A DNA stretch of 13,239 bases, from positions 1 to 13,239 of the forward strand of contig NZ_CALHIF010000004.1 of NCBI RefSeq assembly GCF_938030755.1. The letters run 5' to 3'. Positions 6,127 to 12,578 of this stretch are shown piece after piece; the first letter of the stretch is position 1, and each line of letters opens with the position of its first letter. Position numbers and translations under genes: made by a program. Below the pieces are notes generated by a model. It did not search any database and was not told the DNA's origin. It worked only from the letters and a program-made list of their open reading frames with translations. This DNA is from an uncultured Granulicatella sp. (lineage in GTDB: Bacteria > Bacillota > Bacilli > Lactobacillales > Aerococcaceae).

Positions 6127-7245
6127 ATGACAGTAGTAGAAAATCCATTAAAGGATGCCAAAGTGGCGTATGAATATTATGAACTACCAGGAGAGTTTGT
6201 AGAGATTCAACCTTTAGGGAATGGATTAATTAATAAAACTTATCAAATTACTCATACACATGAAAATAAAGAAAAGCAATATGTATTGCAAGCGATTAAT
6301 CATCATATTTTTCCGAATGTACATGGATTAATGGAAAATATTGAGAAAGTAACAAGCTATCTACGTGAAAAATATGAAGCAGAAGGACGTGACGCTTCTC
6401 GTGAAACGCTTCGTGTGATTCGCAACAAAGAGGGGCATTTAACGGCGAACTTGGATAATGGGTCTTACTGGCGAATTTATGATTCAGTGGAAAATAGTTA
6501 TTCATTAGACAAAGTAGAAAATCCGCAGCAGTTTTATATTACTGCAAAAGCATTTGGACGCTTCGCCTATGATTTAAATGACTTCGATGCAAGCCAGTTA
6601 GTAGAAGTGATTCCACAATTCCACGATACAAGGAATCGTTATCGCCAATTAGAAGAAGCGATCCGAGAAAATCGTGTAGGCAGAGTAAAAGAGATTCAAG
6701 CAGAAATCGACTTTATTCAAGATCGTAAAGCAGATTGCTTCTTACTATATGATTTGCTAGATGAAGGCGTATTGCCTCTTCGTGTAACGCATAATGATAC
6801 AAAATTAAATAATATTATGTTCGATAGCCAAACGAAAGAGCCACTATGCATCGTGGACCTTGATACGGTTATGCCAGGGTTGGTGTTATTTGATTTTGGG
6901 GATTCGATTCGTTTTGGTGCTAATGACTGCGCTGAGGACGAATCCGATTTAACAAAAGTGAACTTCGATTTTGATTTATACGAAACGTATGTAAAAGGCT
7001 TTATCGAAGGAACAAACGGAATCTTAACCGAAGCCGAACTCGAATACTTACCTTGGGGTGCTCGCGTGATCACGCTGGAACAAGGGATTCGTTTCTTAAC
7101 GGACTACATCAATGGCGATGTCTACTACCAAACCAATCGTCCAGGACAAAACTTGGACCGAGCACGTACACAATTAAAACTGGTACAAGATATGGAAAAC
7201 GTTTGGGATAAGATGGTAGAATCTGTTAAAAACGCACAAAAATAA
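6127..7245 (+). CDS. APH-fold sugar 1-kinase, N-acetylhexosamine 1-kinase (NahK/LnpB)-like
   Basis: Predicted to phosphorylate the anomeric carbon of N-acetylhexosamines (GlcNAc/GalNAc) with ATP, as in the bifidobacterial lacto-N-biose pathway. The 372 residues are close to NahK's 359. Segments recall NahK strongly: an N-lobe with GNGLINKTYQ (31-40), the catalytic VTHNDTKLNNIMFD loop (220-233, base Asp224, Asn229), the metal-binding IVDLDTVMPG (242-251, Asp244/246) and LFDFGDSIRFGAN (254-266). RFLTDYINGDVYY near 327 also matches. AAAGGAG (6112-6118) lies 8 bases before the ATG. The gene is alone, with its own promoter and terminator; no phosphorylase or sugar transporter genes are adjacent, so the physiological substrate is uncertain and a broader amino-sugar salvage role is possible. 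Confidence 0.82.
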   Translation: MTVVENPLKDAKVAYEYYELPGEFVEIQPLGNGLINKTYQITHTHENKEKQYVLQAINHHIFPNVHGLMENIEKVTSYLREKYEAEGRDASRETLRVIRNKEGHLTANLDNGSYWRIYDSVENSYSLDKVENPQQFYITAKAFGRFAYDLNDFDASQLVEVIPQFHDTRNRYRQLEEAIRENRVGRVKEIQAEIDFIQDRKADCFLLYDLLDEGVLPLRVTHNDTKLNNIMFDSQTKEPLCIVDLDTVMPGLVLFDFGDSIRFGANDCAEDESDLTKVNFDFDLYETYVKGFIEGTNGILTEAELEYLPWGARVITLEQGIRFLTDYINGDVYYQTNRPGQNLDRARTQLKLVQDMENVWDKMVESVKNAQK

Positions 7246-7255
7246 AGCAATTTAG

Positions 7256-7287
7256 ACTCTCTGACAGAAGTGTCAGGGAGTTTTTTT
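7256..7287 (+). terminator. Terminator after the NahK-like gene
   Basis: ACTCTCTGACA (7256-7266) and TGTCAGGGAGT (7271-7281) form an 11-bp stem with one T-G pair around GAAG, ending in seven T (7281-7287). Confidence 0.93.
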
Positions 7288-7295
7288 AACTTCGC

Positions 7296-7311
7296 ACACT
7301 ATATGTTGTAA
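7296..7311. promoter_or_regulatory. NrdR box 1 (distal, imperfect)
   Basis: ACACTATATGTTGTAA resembles the NrdR consensus ACAcwATATwTTGTGT. Its centre lies 33 bp (about three helical turns) upstream of box 2, so both sit on one face of the DNA, as expected for cooperative NrdR binding. Confidence 0.75.
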
Positions 7312-7323
7312 ATTATAAAGACT

Positions 7324-7349
7324 CTAAAACACAATATATTGTGTTTTAG
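7324..7349. promoter_or_regulatory. NrdR box 2, core of a perfect 26-bp palindrome
   Basis: The core ACACAATATATTGTGT (7329-7344) is an ideal NrdR box. The symmetry continues on both sides through CTAAA (7324-7328) and TTTAG (7345-7349), with no mismatch. It ends 3 bases before the -35 of nrdD. NrdR represses ribonucleotide reductase genes when dATP is high; its gene is not in the window. Confidence 0.88.
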
Positions 7350-7352
7350 GGG

Positions 7353-7380
7353 TTGATTTTTAAATTCAGCATGATAAAAT
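7353..7380 (+). promoter_or_regulatory. nrdD promoter
   Basis: TTGATT (7353-7358) and TAAAAT (7375-7380) are 16 bases apart, and TGA before the -10 (7372-7374) gives a TGn extension. It lies directly downstream of NrdR box 2. Confidence 0.65.
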
Positions 7381-7409
7381 AGATTCAAGAGTTTCGAGGA
7401 GGGATTGTG

Positions 7410-9608
7410 ATGTGTGTACAAGAATTGAAGACCTTATTAGTTACAAAAAGAGATGGTCGGGAAGTTGAATTTCAAAAGGAAAAAATTGAACGAGCAATCT
7501 TTAAAGCAGAAACAGAGTTAAATGGAGAAATGGATGCTAAAAGAGAAGCGGAATTGAATCGAATCGTAGACGAAGTTCTCCAAGAAATTTCAAGAAGATT
7601 TAGTGAGACTATTCAAATTTATGAAATTCAGAGTATTATTGAACATTTTTTAATTGAAGATGGGGAATCTGAACTAGCACAGGCATATATTTCATATAGA
7701 GTGGATCGTGATTTACGTAGAAAAAATCAACTAGATTTCCAATGGGCGCTGTCTCGATTAACGAATAAAGATGCAAGCGTGGTTAATGAAAATGCGAATA
7801 AAGATAGTAAAGTTTTTAATACGCAAAGGGATTTAACTGCGGGTACAGTTGGAAAGATTATTGGATTAAAACTATTGCCGCCTCATGTTGCCAATGCGCA
7901 TTTAAAAGGGGATATTCATTATCATGATTTAGACTATCATCCATATATGCCACTGACTAATTGTTGCTTAATTGATTTTGAACATATGTTAGGACTTGGA
8001 TTCAAGATTGGGAATGCCGAGGTAGAGTCTCCAAAATCGATTCAAACAGCAACTGCTCAAATGGCTCAAATCATTGCGAATGTCGCAAGTAGCCAATATG
8101 GAGGGTGTTCGGCCAATCGTGTCGATGAATTATTGGCTCCCTATGCAGAATTAAACTATCAAAAACATTTGGCGGATGCCAAGGAGTGGATTGAGGGAGT
8201 GGCCCGTCAAGAAGCTTTTGCAATGAAAAAAACGGAAAAAGATATTTATGATGCGATGCAATCGTTAGAGTATGAAATTAATACACTCTATACTTCTCAA
8301 GGGCAAACTCCCTTTACAACTTTAGGCTTTGGACTTGGAACGAGTCGTTTTGAACGTTCTATTCAAAAAGCAATCCTGCAAGTAAGAATGGAAGGAATTG
8401 GCAAGGAGAAGAGAACGGCGATTTTCCCTAAACTAGTTTTCACGTTAAAACGTGGGATAAACTTGGAAGAAACAGATCCAAATTATGATGTTAAACAGTT
8501 AGCGTTAGAATGTGCTACAAAACGGATGTATCCAGATGTATTAAACTATGATCAAATTGTTCGATTAACCGGTAGTTTTAAAGTGCCAATGGGTTGCCGT
8601 TCATTCTTACAAGGATGGAAGGATGAAAATGGACAAGAAGTGAATGATGGCAGAATGAATTTGGGAGTGGTCACTCTAAATATCCCTCGAATTGCGCTAG
8701 AAGCAGAAGGGTCAATTGACAAATTCTGGGGAATTTTCGAAGAGAAACTAGCAATCTGTAAGGACGCATTAACGTACCGTGTTGAACGTTGTAAGGAAGC
8801 GCAAAGAGATAATGCGCCTGTGTTATATCACTATGGGGCGTTTGGACAACGTTTGAAAGATGGGGAAGCAGTAGATCTTCTCTTTAGAAATCGTCGTGCA
8901 ACTGTTTCTTTAGGATATATTGGACTTTACGAAGCTGCAACAGCATTCTTTGGTCCAAATTGGGAAACGAATCCAGAGGCGAAGGAGTTTACTCTAGAGA
9001 TTGTAAAAGCACTGAAGTCGCATACCGATGCATGGGGTGATGAATACGGTTATCATTTCAGTGTTTATGCGACTCCAAGTGAAAGCTTGACCGATCGTTT
9101 CTGCAAACTCGATATCGAAAAATTTGGATTGGTACCAGATATCACCGAGAAAGAGTATTATACGAATAGTTTCCACTATGATGTACGTAAAAATCCAACA
9201 CCATTTGAAAAAATTGATTTTGAAAAAGATTACCCAGTATTTTCTTCGGGCGGATTTATTCACTACTGTGAGTACCCGGTTCTTCGACAAAATCCAAAAG
9301 CTTTAGAAGCCGTATGGGATTATGCGTATGATAGAGTGGGATATCTTGGAACGAATACCCCAATTGATCATTGTTATAAATGTGGATACGATGGTGAATT
9401 TACCCCAACTGCTAAAGGATTTGAATGCCCGCAATGTAAAAACCATGATCCACAAACGTGTGATGTCGTAAAACGGACTTGCGGATACTTAGGAAACCCA
9501 CAAGCGCGTCCAATGGTACATGGACGTCATGTGGAAATTTCTTCTCGTGTGAAACATATGCCAAAACTCAAAGAACGCTACGCTTTAGGAGTGATGGAGA
9601 ATGAATAA
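7410..9608 (+). CDS. nrdD: Anaerobic ribonucleoside-triphosphate reductase (class III) NrdD
   Basis: Glycyl-radical enzyme that reduces ribonucleoside triphosphates to deoxy forms without oxygen, using formate as reductant in this class. From ATG 7410 the protein has 732 residues. An N-terminal ATP-cone (about 8-100, VTKRDGREVEF...) gives dATP control. Active-site cysteines fall in NCCL (185-186) and GCRSFL (Cys396). A zinc site is formed by CYKC (655, 658) and CPQC (673, 676), and the radical glycine is Gly692 in TCGYLGNPQ. I chose ATG 7410 over the in-frame GTG three bases earlier because GAGGAGGG (7396-7403) is 6 bases from ATG but only 3 from GTG. nrdG overlaps its end by 8 bases. Confidence 0.97.
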   Translation: MCVQELKTLLVTKRDGREVEFQKEKIERAIFKAETELNGEMDAKREAELNRIVDEVLQEISRRFSETIQIYEIQSIIEHFLIEDGESELAQAYISYRVDRDLRRKNQLDFQWALSRLTNKDASVVNENANKDSKVFNTQRDLTAGTVGKIIGLKLLPPHVANAHLKGDIHYHDLDYHPYMPLTNCCLIDFEHMLGLGFKIGNAEVESPKSIQTATAQMAQIIANVASSQYGGCSANRVDELLAPYAELNYQKHLADAKEWIEGVARQEAFAMKKTEKDIYDAMQSLEYEINTLYTSQGQTPFTTLGFGLGTSRFERSIQKAILQVRMEGIGKEKRTAIFPKLVFTLKRGINLEETDPNYDVKQLALECATKRMYPDVLNYDQIVRLTGSFKVPMGCRSFLQGWKDENGQEVNDGRMNLGVVTLNIPRIALEAEGSIDKFWGIFEEKLAICKDALTYRVERCKEAQRDNAPVLYHYGAFGQRLKDGEAVDLLFRNRRATVSLGYIGLYEAATAFFGPNWETNPEAKEFTLEIVKALKSHTDAWGDEYGYHFSVYATPSESLTDRFCKLDIEKFGLVPDITEKEYYTNSFHYDVRKNPTPFEKIDFEKDYPVFSSGGFIHYCEYPVLRQNPKALEAVWDYAYDRVGYLGTNTPIDHCYKCGYDGEFTPTAKGFECPQCKNHDPQTCDVVKRTCGYLGNPQARPMVHGRHVEISSRVKHMPKLKERYALGVMENE

Positions 9609-10164
9609 TCCAAAACCAAAGGAGTGGACGAGTGAGCAATATTCCAAAGGGAAAATTGCCAGTTACAAACCGTATAATTTTGTAGATGGGGAAGGGGTAC
9701 GCTGCTCACTTTATGTGAGTGGCTGCCTCTTTGCCTGTGAAGGCTGTTATAATGTGATCGCTCAAAATTTTAATTACGGAATATCATATACTAAAGAGTT
9801 AGAAGAGCAAATTGTTTCAGATGTTGGAGCTTCCTATTGCCAAGGGTTGACGCTTCTGGGTGGTGAACCTTTCTTAAATACAGGAGTTTGTCTGTCTTTA
9901 GTAAAGGCGCTACGGGAAGCTTATGGAAATACCAAAGATATTTGGTCTTGGACAGGATATACTTGGGAAGAGCTGATGCAAGAAACTGAAGATAAGTTAG
10001 AATTATTAAGTTTGATTGATATTTTGGTAGATGGACGATTTGAACTCGCTAAAAAAGATTTGACCTTGCAATTTAGGGGGAGCAGTAATCAGCGCATTAT
10101 TGATGTACAGTCTTCTCTAAAAGCTGGTGAAGTTATCTTGTGGTCTGGATTATGGAATTCTTAG
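9601..10164 (+). CDS. nrdG: Anaerobic ribonucleotide reductase-activating protein NrdG
   Basis: Radical-SAM activase that uses a [4Fe-4S] cluster and S-adenosylmethionine to generate the glycyl radical on NrdD. The 187 residues show the cluster motif CLFACEGC (Cys42, Cys46, Cys49), preceded by NFVDGEGVRCSLYVSGC as usual in NrdG, and the SAM-binding GGEPF (88-92). It begins with ATG at 9601 inside the last codons of nrdD, an 8-base overlap, with AGGAG (9588-9592) as RBS. The coupling fits the need for both proteins to form one complex. No clear T-rich terminator follows; the acpS promoter starts within about 20 bases. Confidence 0.96.
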   Translation: MNNPKPKEWTSEQYSKGKIASYKPYNFVDGEGVRCSLYVSGCLFACEGCYNVIAQNFNYGISYTKELEEQIVSDVGASYCQGLTLLGGEPFLNTGVCLSLVKALREAYGNTKDIWSWTGYTWEELMQETEDKLELLSLIDILVDGRFELAKKDLTLQFRGSSNQRIIDVQSSLKAGEVILWSGLWNS

Positions 10165-10179
10165 GAATTGTTCAAATTT

Positions 10180-10208
10180 CTGACAAATGATGGTAAATTT
10201 GTTAAAAT
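10180..10208 (+). promoter_or_regulatory. Promoter of acpS-alr-mazF
   Basis: CTGACA (10180-10185) and TAAAAT (10203-10208) are spaced by 17 bases, each 5/6 to consensus, with TGT (10200-10202) as a TGn extension. Transcription would begin near 10215, which argues against the upstream ATG at 10215 as the acpS start. Confidence 0.75.
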
Positions 10209-10244
10209 ATAGGAATGAATCATAATGAAGGAGACGACAAACGG

Positions 10245-10604
10245 ATGGCGATTAAGGGACTTGGGTTGGACGCGGTAGAATTGTCACGCATTGAAAAAAT
10301 CGTAGCAGAACCTAAATCTTTTTTGGAAAAAGTGTTAACACCAAAAGAGTTGGAAAAATATCATACGCTCCCTTTTAAACGAAAAGTGGAATTCCTTGCG
10401 GGACGATTTGCGGCTAAAGAAGCTTATGCCAAAGCACTTGGGACTGGAATTGGACAGCATGTTTCATTTCAAGATATTGAAGTGTTGAATGATGCCACAG
10501 GAAAACCGGTTCTTGTATGTGAACGCTATTCTCATCAAACATGGATATCGATTACGCATACGAATCATGATGCCTATGCCGTTGTCGTACTTGAATCCAA
10601 TTAA
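10245..10604 (+). CDS. acpS: Holo-[acyl-carrier-protein] synthase AcpS
   Basis: Transfers 4'-phosphopantetheine from CoA to a serine of apo-acyl carrier protein, enabling fatty acid synthesis. From ATG 10245 the product is 119 residues, the normal size. It begins MAIKGLGLDAVELSRIEK, which is the conserved N-terminal strand with the Mg-binding Asp9. The second motif, FAGRFAAKEAYAKALGTG, carries the metal-binding Glu in AAKEA, and SITHTNHDAYAVV is the usual C-terminal strand. An in-frame ATG at 10215 would add 10 unconserved residues and coincides with the predicted transcription start. AAGGAG (10228-10233) serves as RBS, at 11 bases a little long. alr follows 17 bases after the stop. Confidence 0.95.
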   Translation: MAIKGLGLDAVELSRIEKIVAEPKSFLEKVLTPKELEKYHTLPFKRKVEFLAGRFAAKEAYAKALGTGIGQHVSFQDIEVLNDATGKPVLVCERYSHQTWISITHTNHDAYAVVVLESN

Positions 10605-10621
10605 AAAAGGAATGAACCATC

Positions 10622-11737
10622 ATGTTAGAAGCAATCCATCGAAACACGAGAGTTGTAGTGGATTTATCAATTATTAAACAAAATATTTCTAAACTAAAGT
10701 CTAAATTAACCCCCTCCAAACAAGTCTATGCAGTTGTAAAGGCGAATGCATATGGACACGGTATGATTCCTGTTGCTAAAGCTGCTTTAGAAGCAGGGGT
10801 TCAGGGATTTTGTGTCGCAAATGTAGATGAGGCCTTGGCGTTAAGAGAAGCAGGAATTATAGAGCCTGTCTTAATACTTGGATTAAGCCGAGTGGAAGAC
10901 GCGCCACTATTAGCAAGAAATCACATTACTGCTGCGGTCGATTCTGTAGAATGGCTCGAAAAAGCTGCTCCACTATTAACGGAGGAAGCCTTAAAAGTAC
11001 ATGTTGCTGTAGATTCGGGAATGGGTCGTATTGGCGTCGTGAATGAAAAAGAATTAATCGCAGTTGAGGCTGTGTTACGAAAAGGTCCATTCGAATTCGA
11101 AGGAATGTTTACCCATTTTGCGACAGCGGATGAAGAAGACACCGCACATTTAGCAAAACAAGAAGAAAAATTCAATGGCATGGTTGAGGGATTGGAAGAA
11201 AGACCTCCTCACATTCATTGCTCCAATTCGGCTTATGCAATTTGGCATAGTGCCGGAGATAGTGATATTATCCGGTACGGCATTGGTTTGTATGGCATTA
11301 ATCCTTCTAATGGAGACTTAAGCATTGAAGATGAAGAACATCTAACTCCAGCCCTGCAATGGGAAACCGAGATGGTCAAAGTGAAGAAACTGGAAATTGG
11401 GGATACGGTGAGTTATGGGGCAACCTATACAGCTAGAGAACCTCAATGGGTGGCTACCTTACCAGTAGGATATGCGGATGGTTATATTCGCGCCTACAAT
11501 AAAGGAGAGGTCATTGTAGATGGAGTTCGCTGTCCTATTATTGGAAGAGTGTGTATGGATCAATGTATGATTCGCCTGCCTCATGAATATCCAGTCGGCA
11601 CAAAGGTTACTCTTCTAGGGAAAAACAAAGAAGAGGAAATTACAGCAATTGAATTAGCTAAACGTGCAGATACAATTGCTTATGAAGTCATTTGTATCAT
11701 CTCTGATCGCGTGAAAAGGGAGTATATCAATGGTTGA
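10622..11737 (+). CDS. alr: Alanine racemase Alr
   Basis: PLP enzyme that converts L- to D-alanine for peptidoglycan and teichoic acids. The 371 residues match the family. The N-terminal TIM barrel starts with NTRVVVDLSIIKQNI and the PLP lysine is Lys40 in YAVVKANAYGHG. The SGMGRIG and CSNSAY segments and the phosphate-binding RYGIGLYG lie further on. The C-terminal domain holds the second catalytic residue, a Tyr in DTVSYGATY. GRVCMDQCMI near 310 is the conserved substrate-side loop. AAAAGGA (10605-10611) is the RBS. It is the middle gene of the operon, and its last 8 bases overlap the toxin gene that follows. Confidence 0.97.
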   Translation: MLEAIHRNTRVVVDLSIIKQNISKLKSKLTPSKQVYAVVKANAYGHGMIPVAKAALEAGVQGFCVANVDEALALREAGIIEPVLILGLSRVEDAPLLARNHITAAVDSVEWLEKAAPLLTEEALKVHVAVDSGMGRIGVVNEKELIAVEAVLRKGPFEFEGMFTHFATADEEDTAHLAKQEEKFNGMVEGLEERPPHIHCSNSAYAIWHSAGDSDIIRYGIGLYGINPSNGDLSIEDEEHLTPALQWETEMVKVKKLEIGDTVSYGATYTAREPQWVATLPVGYADGYIRAYNKGEVIVDGVRCPIIGRVCMDQCMIRLPHEYPVGTKVTLLGKNKEEEITAIELAKRADTIAYEVICIISDRVKREYING

Positions 11738-12080
11738 TAAGATTTTAAGGGGAGATGTCTTTTTAGCAGATTTGTCTCCAGTGATTGGTAGTGAGCAAGG
11801 AGGAAAACGCCCCGTTCTCATTATTCAAAATGATATTGGGAATCACTTTAGCACAACTGTCATCGTTGCTGCAATCACAGCAAAGAATACAAAAGCTAAC
11901 ATTCCAACGCATATTGAAATCAAAAAAGACCAATTTGGGTTCGAACGAGACTCTGTTGTCTTACTTGAACAATTACGCACAATTGACAAAGTTCGAATTC
12001 TTGAGAAAATTACGCAAGTGGATGCAGAATTTATGAAAACCATTAACGAAGGACTGAAAGTGAGTCTGGGGTTGGAATAA
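11730..12080 (+). CDS. mazF: MazF/PemK-family endoribonuclease (EndoA-like)
   Basis: Sequence-specific mRNA interferase, toxin half of type II toxin-antitoxin pairs. The 116 residues match the length of B. subtilis EndoA (NdoA). Shared segments include LRGDVFLADLSPVIGSEQGG with the active-site Arg7/Gly loop, RPVLIIQNDIGN, VAAITAK (with the catalytic Thr), PTHIEI, FGFERDSVVLLEQLRTIDK. All motifs look intact, so the enzyme is probably active. In Bacillus the antitoxin gene lies between alr and the toxin gene; here the toxin ATG is inside the last codons of alr (8-base overlap) and no antitoxin reading frame lies in between or directly after, where a terminator follows within 3 bases. Translational coupling to alr is likely. 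Confidence 0.95.
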   Translation: MVDKILRGDVFLADLSPVIGSEQGGKRPVLIIQNDIGNHFSTTVIVAAITAKNTKANIPTHIEIKKDQFGFERDSVVLLEQLRTIDKVRILEKITQVDAEFMKTINEGLKVSLGLE

Positions 12081-12082
12081 GG

Positions 12083-12115
12083 AAAGCCCTCTTATGAAAT
12101 TTTAGAGGGCTTTTT
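12083..12115 (+). terminator. Terminator after mazF
   Basis: AAAGCCCTCT (12083-12092) pairs with AGAGGGCTTT (12104-12113) around an 11-base loop; the T-run continues to 12115. It closes the acpS-alr-mazF unit. Confidence 0.92.
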
Positions 12116-12162
12116 CGATACAATAATCTCTGATGAAAGACAAATTTCTTTAAAAAATTCCC

Positions 12163-12191
12163 TTGATTTACAGTAGGGATGGTAGTATACT
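12163..12191 (+). promoter_or_regulatory. tRNA-Lys promoter
   Basis: TTGATT (12163-12168) and TATACT (12186-12191) are 17 bases apart. The leader between start and tRNA repeats TTAAGTAC twice (12194-12201 and 12204-12211). Confidence 0.8.
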
Positions 12192-12215
12192 AGTTAAGTA
12201 CTCTTAAGTACAAAT

Positions 12216-12288
12216 GCCTCCTTAGCTCAGTTGGTAGAGCAGTAGACTCTTAATCTATGGGTCACAGGTTCGAGCCCTGTAGGGGGCA
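12216..12288 (+). tRNA. tRNA-Lys, anticodon CUU
   Basis: 73 bases fold as a complete cloverleaf. The acceptor is GCCTCCT/AGGGGGC with discriminator A73, the D-stem is GCTC/GAGC with loop AGTTGGTA, the anticodon stem is GTAGA/TCTAT around CTCTTAA, and the T-arm is ACAGG-TTCGAGC-CCTGT. The anticodon CTT at positions 34-36 reads AAG. The 3' CCA is not encoded and must be added after transcription. The tRNA has its own promoter and terminator. In low-GC bacteria the CUU species is a common integration target for mobile DNA, which matters for the sequence that follows. Confidence 0.97.
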
Positions 12289-12297
12289 TTTTTTTAT

Positions 12298-12333
12298 GCA
12301 CAAAAAGCCTTGGAAAACCAAGGTTTTTTGTGC
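12298..12333 (+). terminator. Strong 16-bp terminator after tRNA-Lys
   Basis: The arms 12298-12313 and 12318-12333 pair fully, with one G-T, around AAAA. The inner part is CCTTGG/CCAAGG and the outer part is GCACAAAAA/TTTTTTGTGC. The A- and T-runs inside the arms could make it work in both directions. Confidence 0.88.
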
Positions 12334-12334
12334 G

Positions 12335-12528
12335 TATTGTTCCGTATTTGTTCCGTGAAATTGAAAGTGTAATGAAATGTTGAGTTATCAATGTTTCTCA
12401 ATTTTTTTATACCCCCAAAAAGTGAAAAGGTTTAGAAAATGGTTTAGACCAACTAAACAAAATGGAAAAACAGAATTTTTAAAAACCTTTGACGTCATTC
12501 GTTTTTTACTATGTTTTAAGCCGCATTC
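12335..12528. other. Gene-free stretch beyond the tRNA, with 11-bp-period direct repeats
   Basis: No credible gene is seen between the tRNA terminator and the minus-strand regulator. TTGTTCCGT occurs at 12337-12345 and again at 12348-12356, exactly 11 bases apart. A small inverted pair GTTTAG/CTAAAC lies near 12440-12460. TGACGTCA (12490-12497) is a short palindrome. The rest is AT-rich with nothing I can assign. Confidence 0.5.
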
Positions 12529-12578
12529 TGCGCTTCACTTAGCCGGTGGATATTAATTTGTTATAAACATAAACTAAG
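12529..12578. repeat. Short structured repeat element, copy 2
   Basis: 12529-12549 (TGCGCTTCACTT, then AGCCGGTGG) matches 47-66 closely. ACTTAG (12537-12542) can pair with CTAAGT (12573-12578), the counterpart of ACTTTC/GAAAGT in copy 1, so the pairing is kept while bases differ. Just upstream, CGCA-TTC-TGCG (12522-12532) is a small hairpin. The element ends exactly where the minus-strand gene stops. Confidence 0.42.

Noticed and set aside
9124..9306. Out-of-frame and antisense open frames inside nrdD, mreB, alr, clpP and others
   Set aside because: They lack RBSs, lie inside well-supported genes, and their composition is that of shadow frames.
10215..10244. Upstream in-frame ATG as the acpS start
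   Set aside because: It coincides with the predicted transcription start, has no RBS, and adds residues not found in AcpS proteins.
12335..12528. CRISPR array or repeats-spacer structure beyond the tRNA
   Set aside because: Only two copies of a 9-base unit exist, 11 bases apart, with no spacers of regular length.
1..12549. The twin elements as the att sites of one large island spanning the whole window
   Set aside because: The DNA between them is housekeeping genes (mreB, clpP, alr and others), and the copies are not identical as att sites would be.
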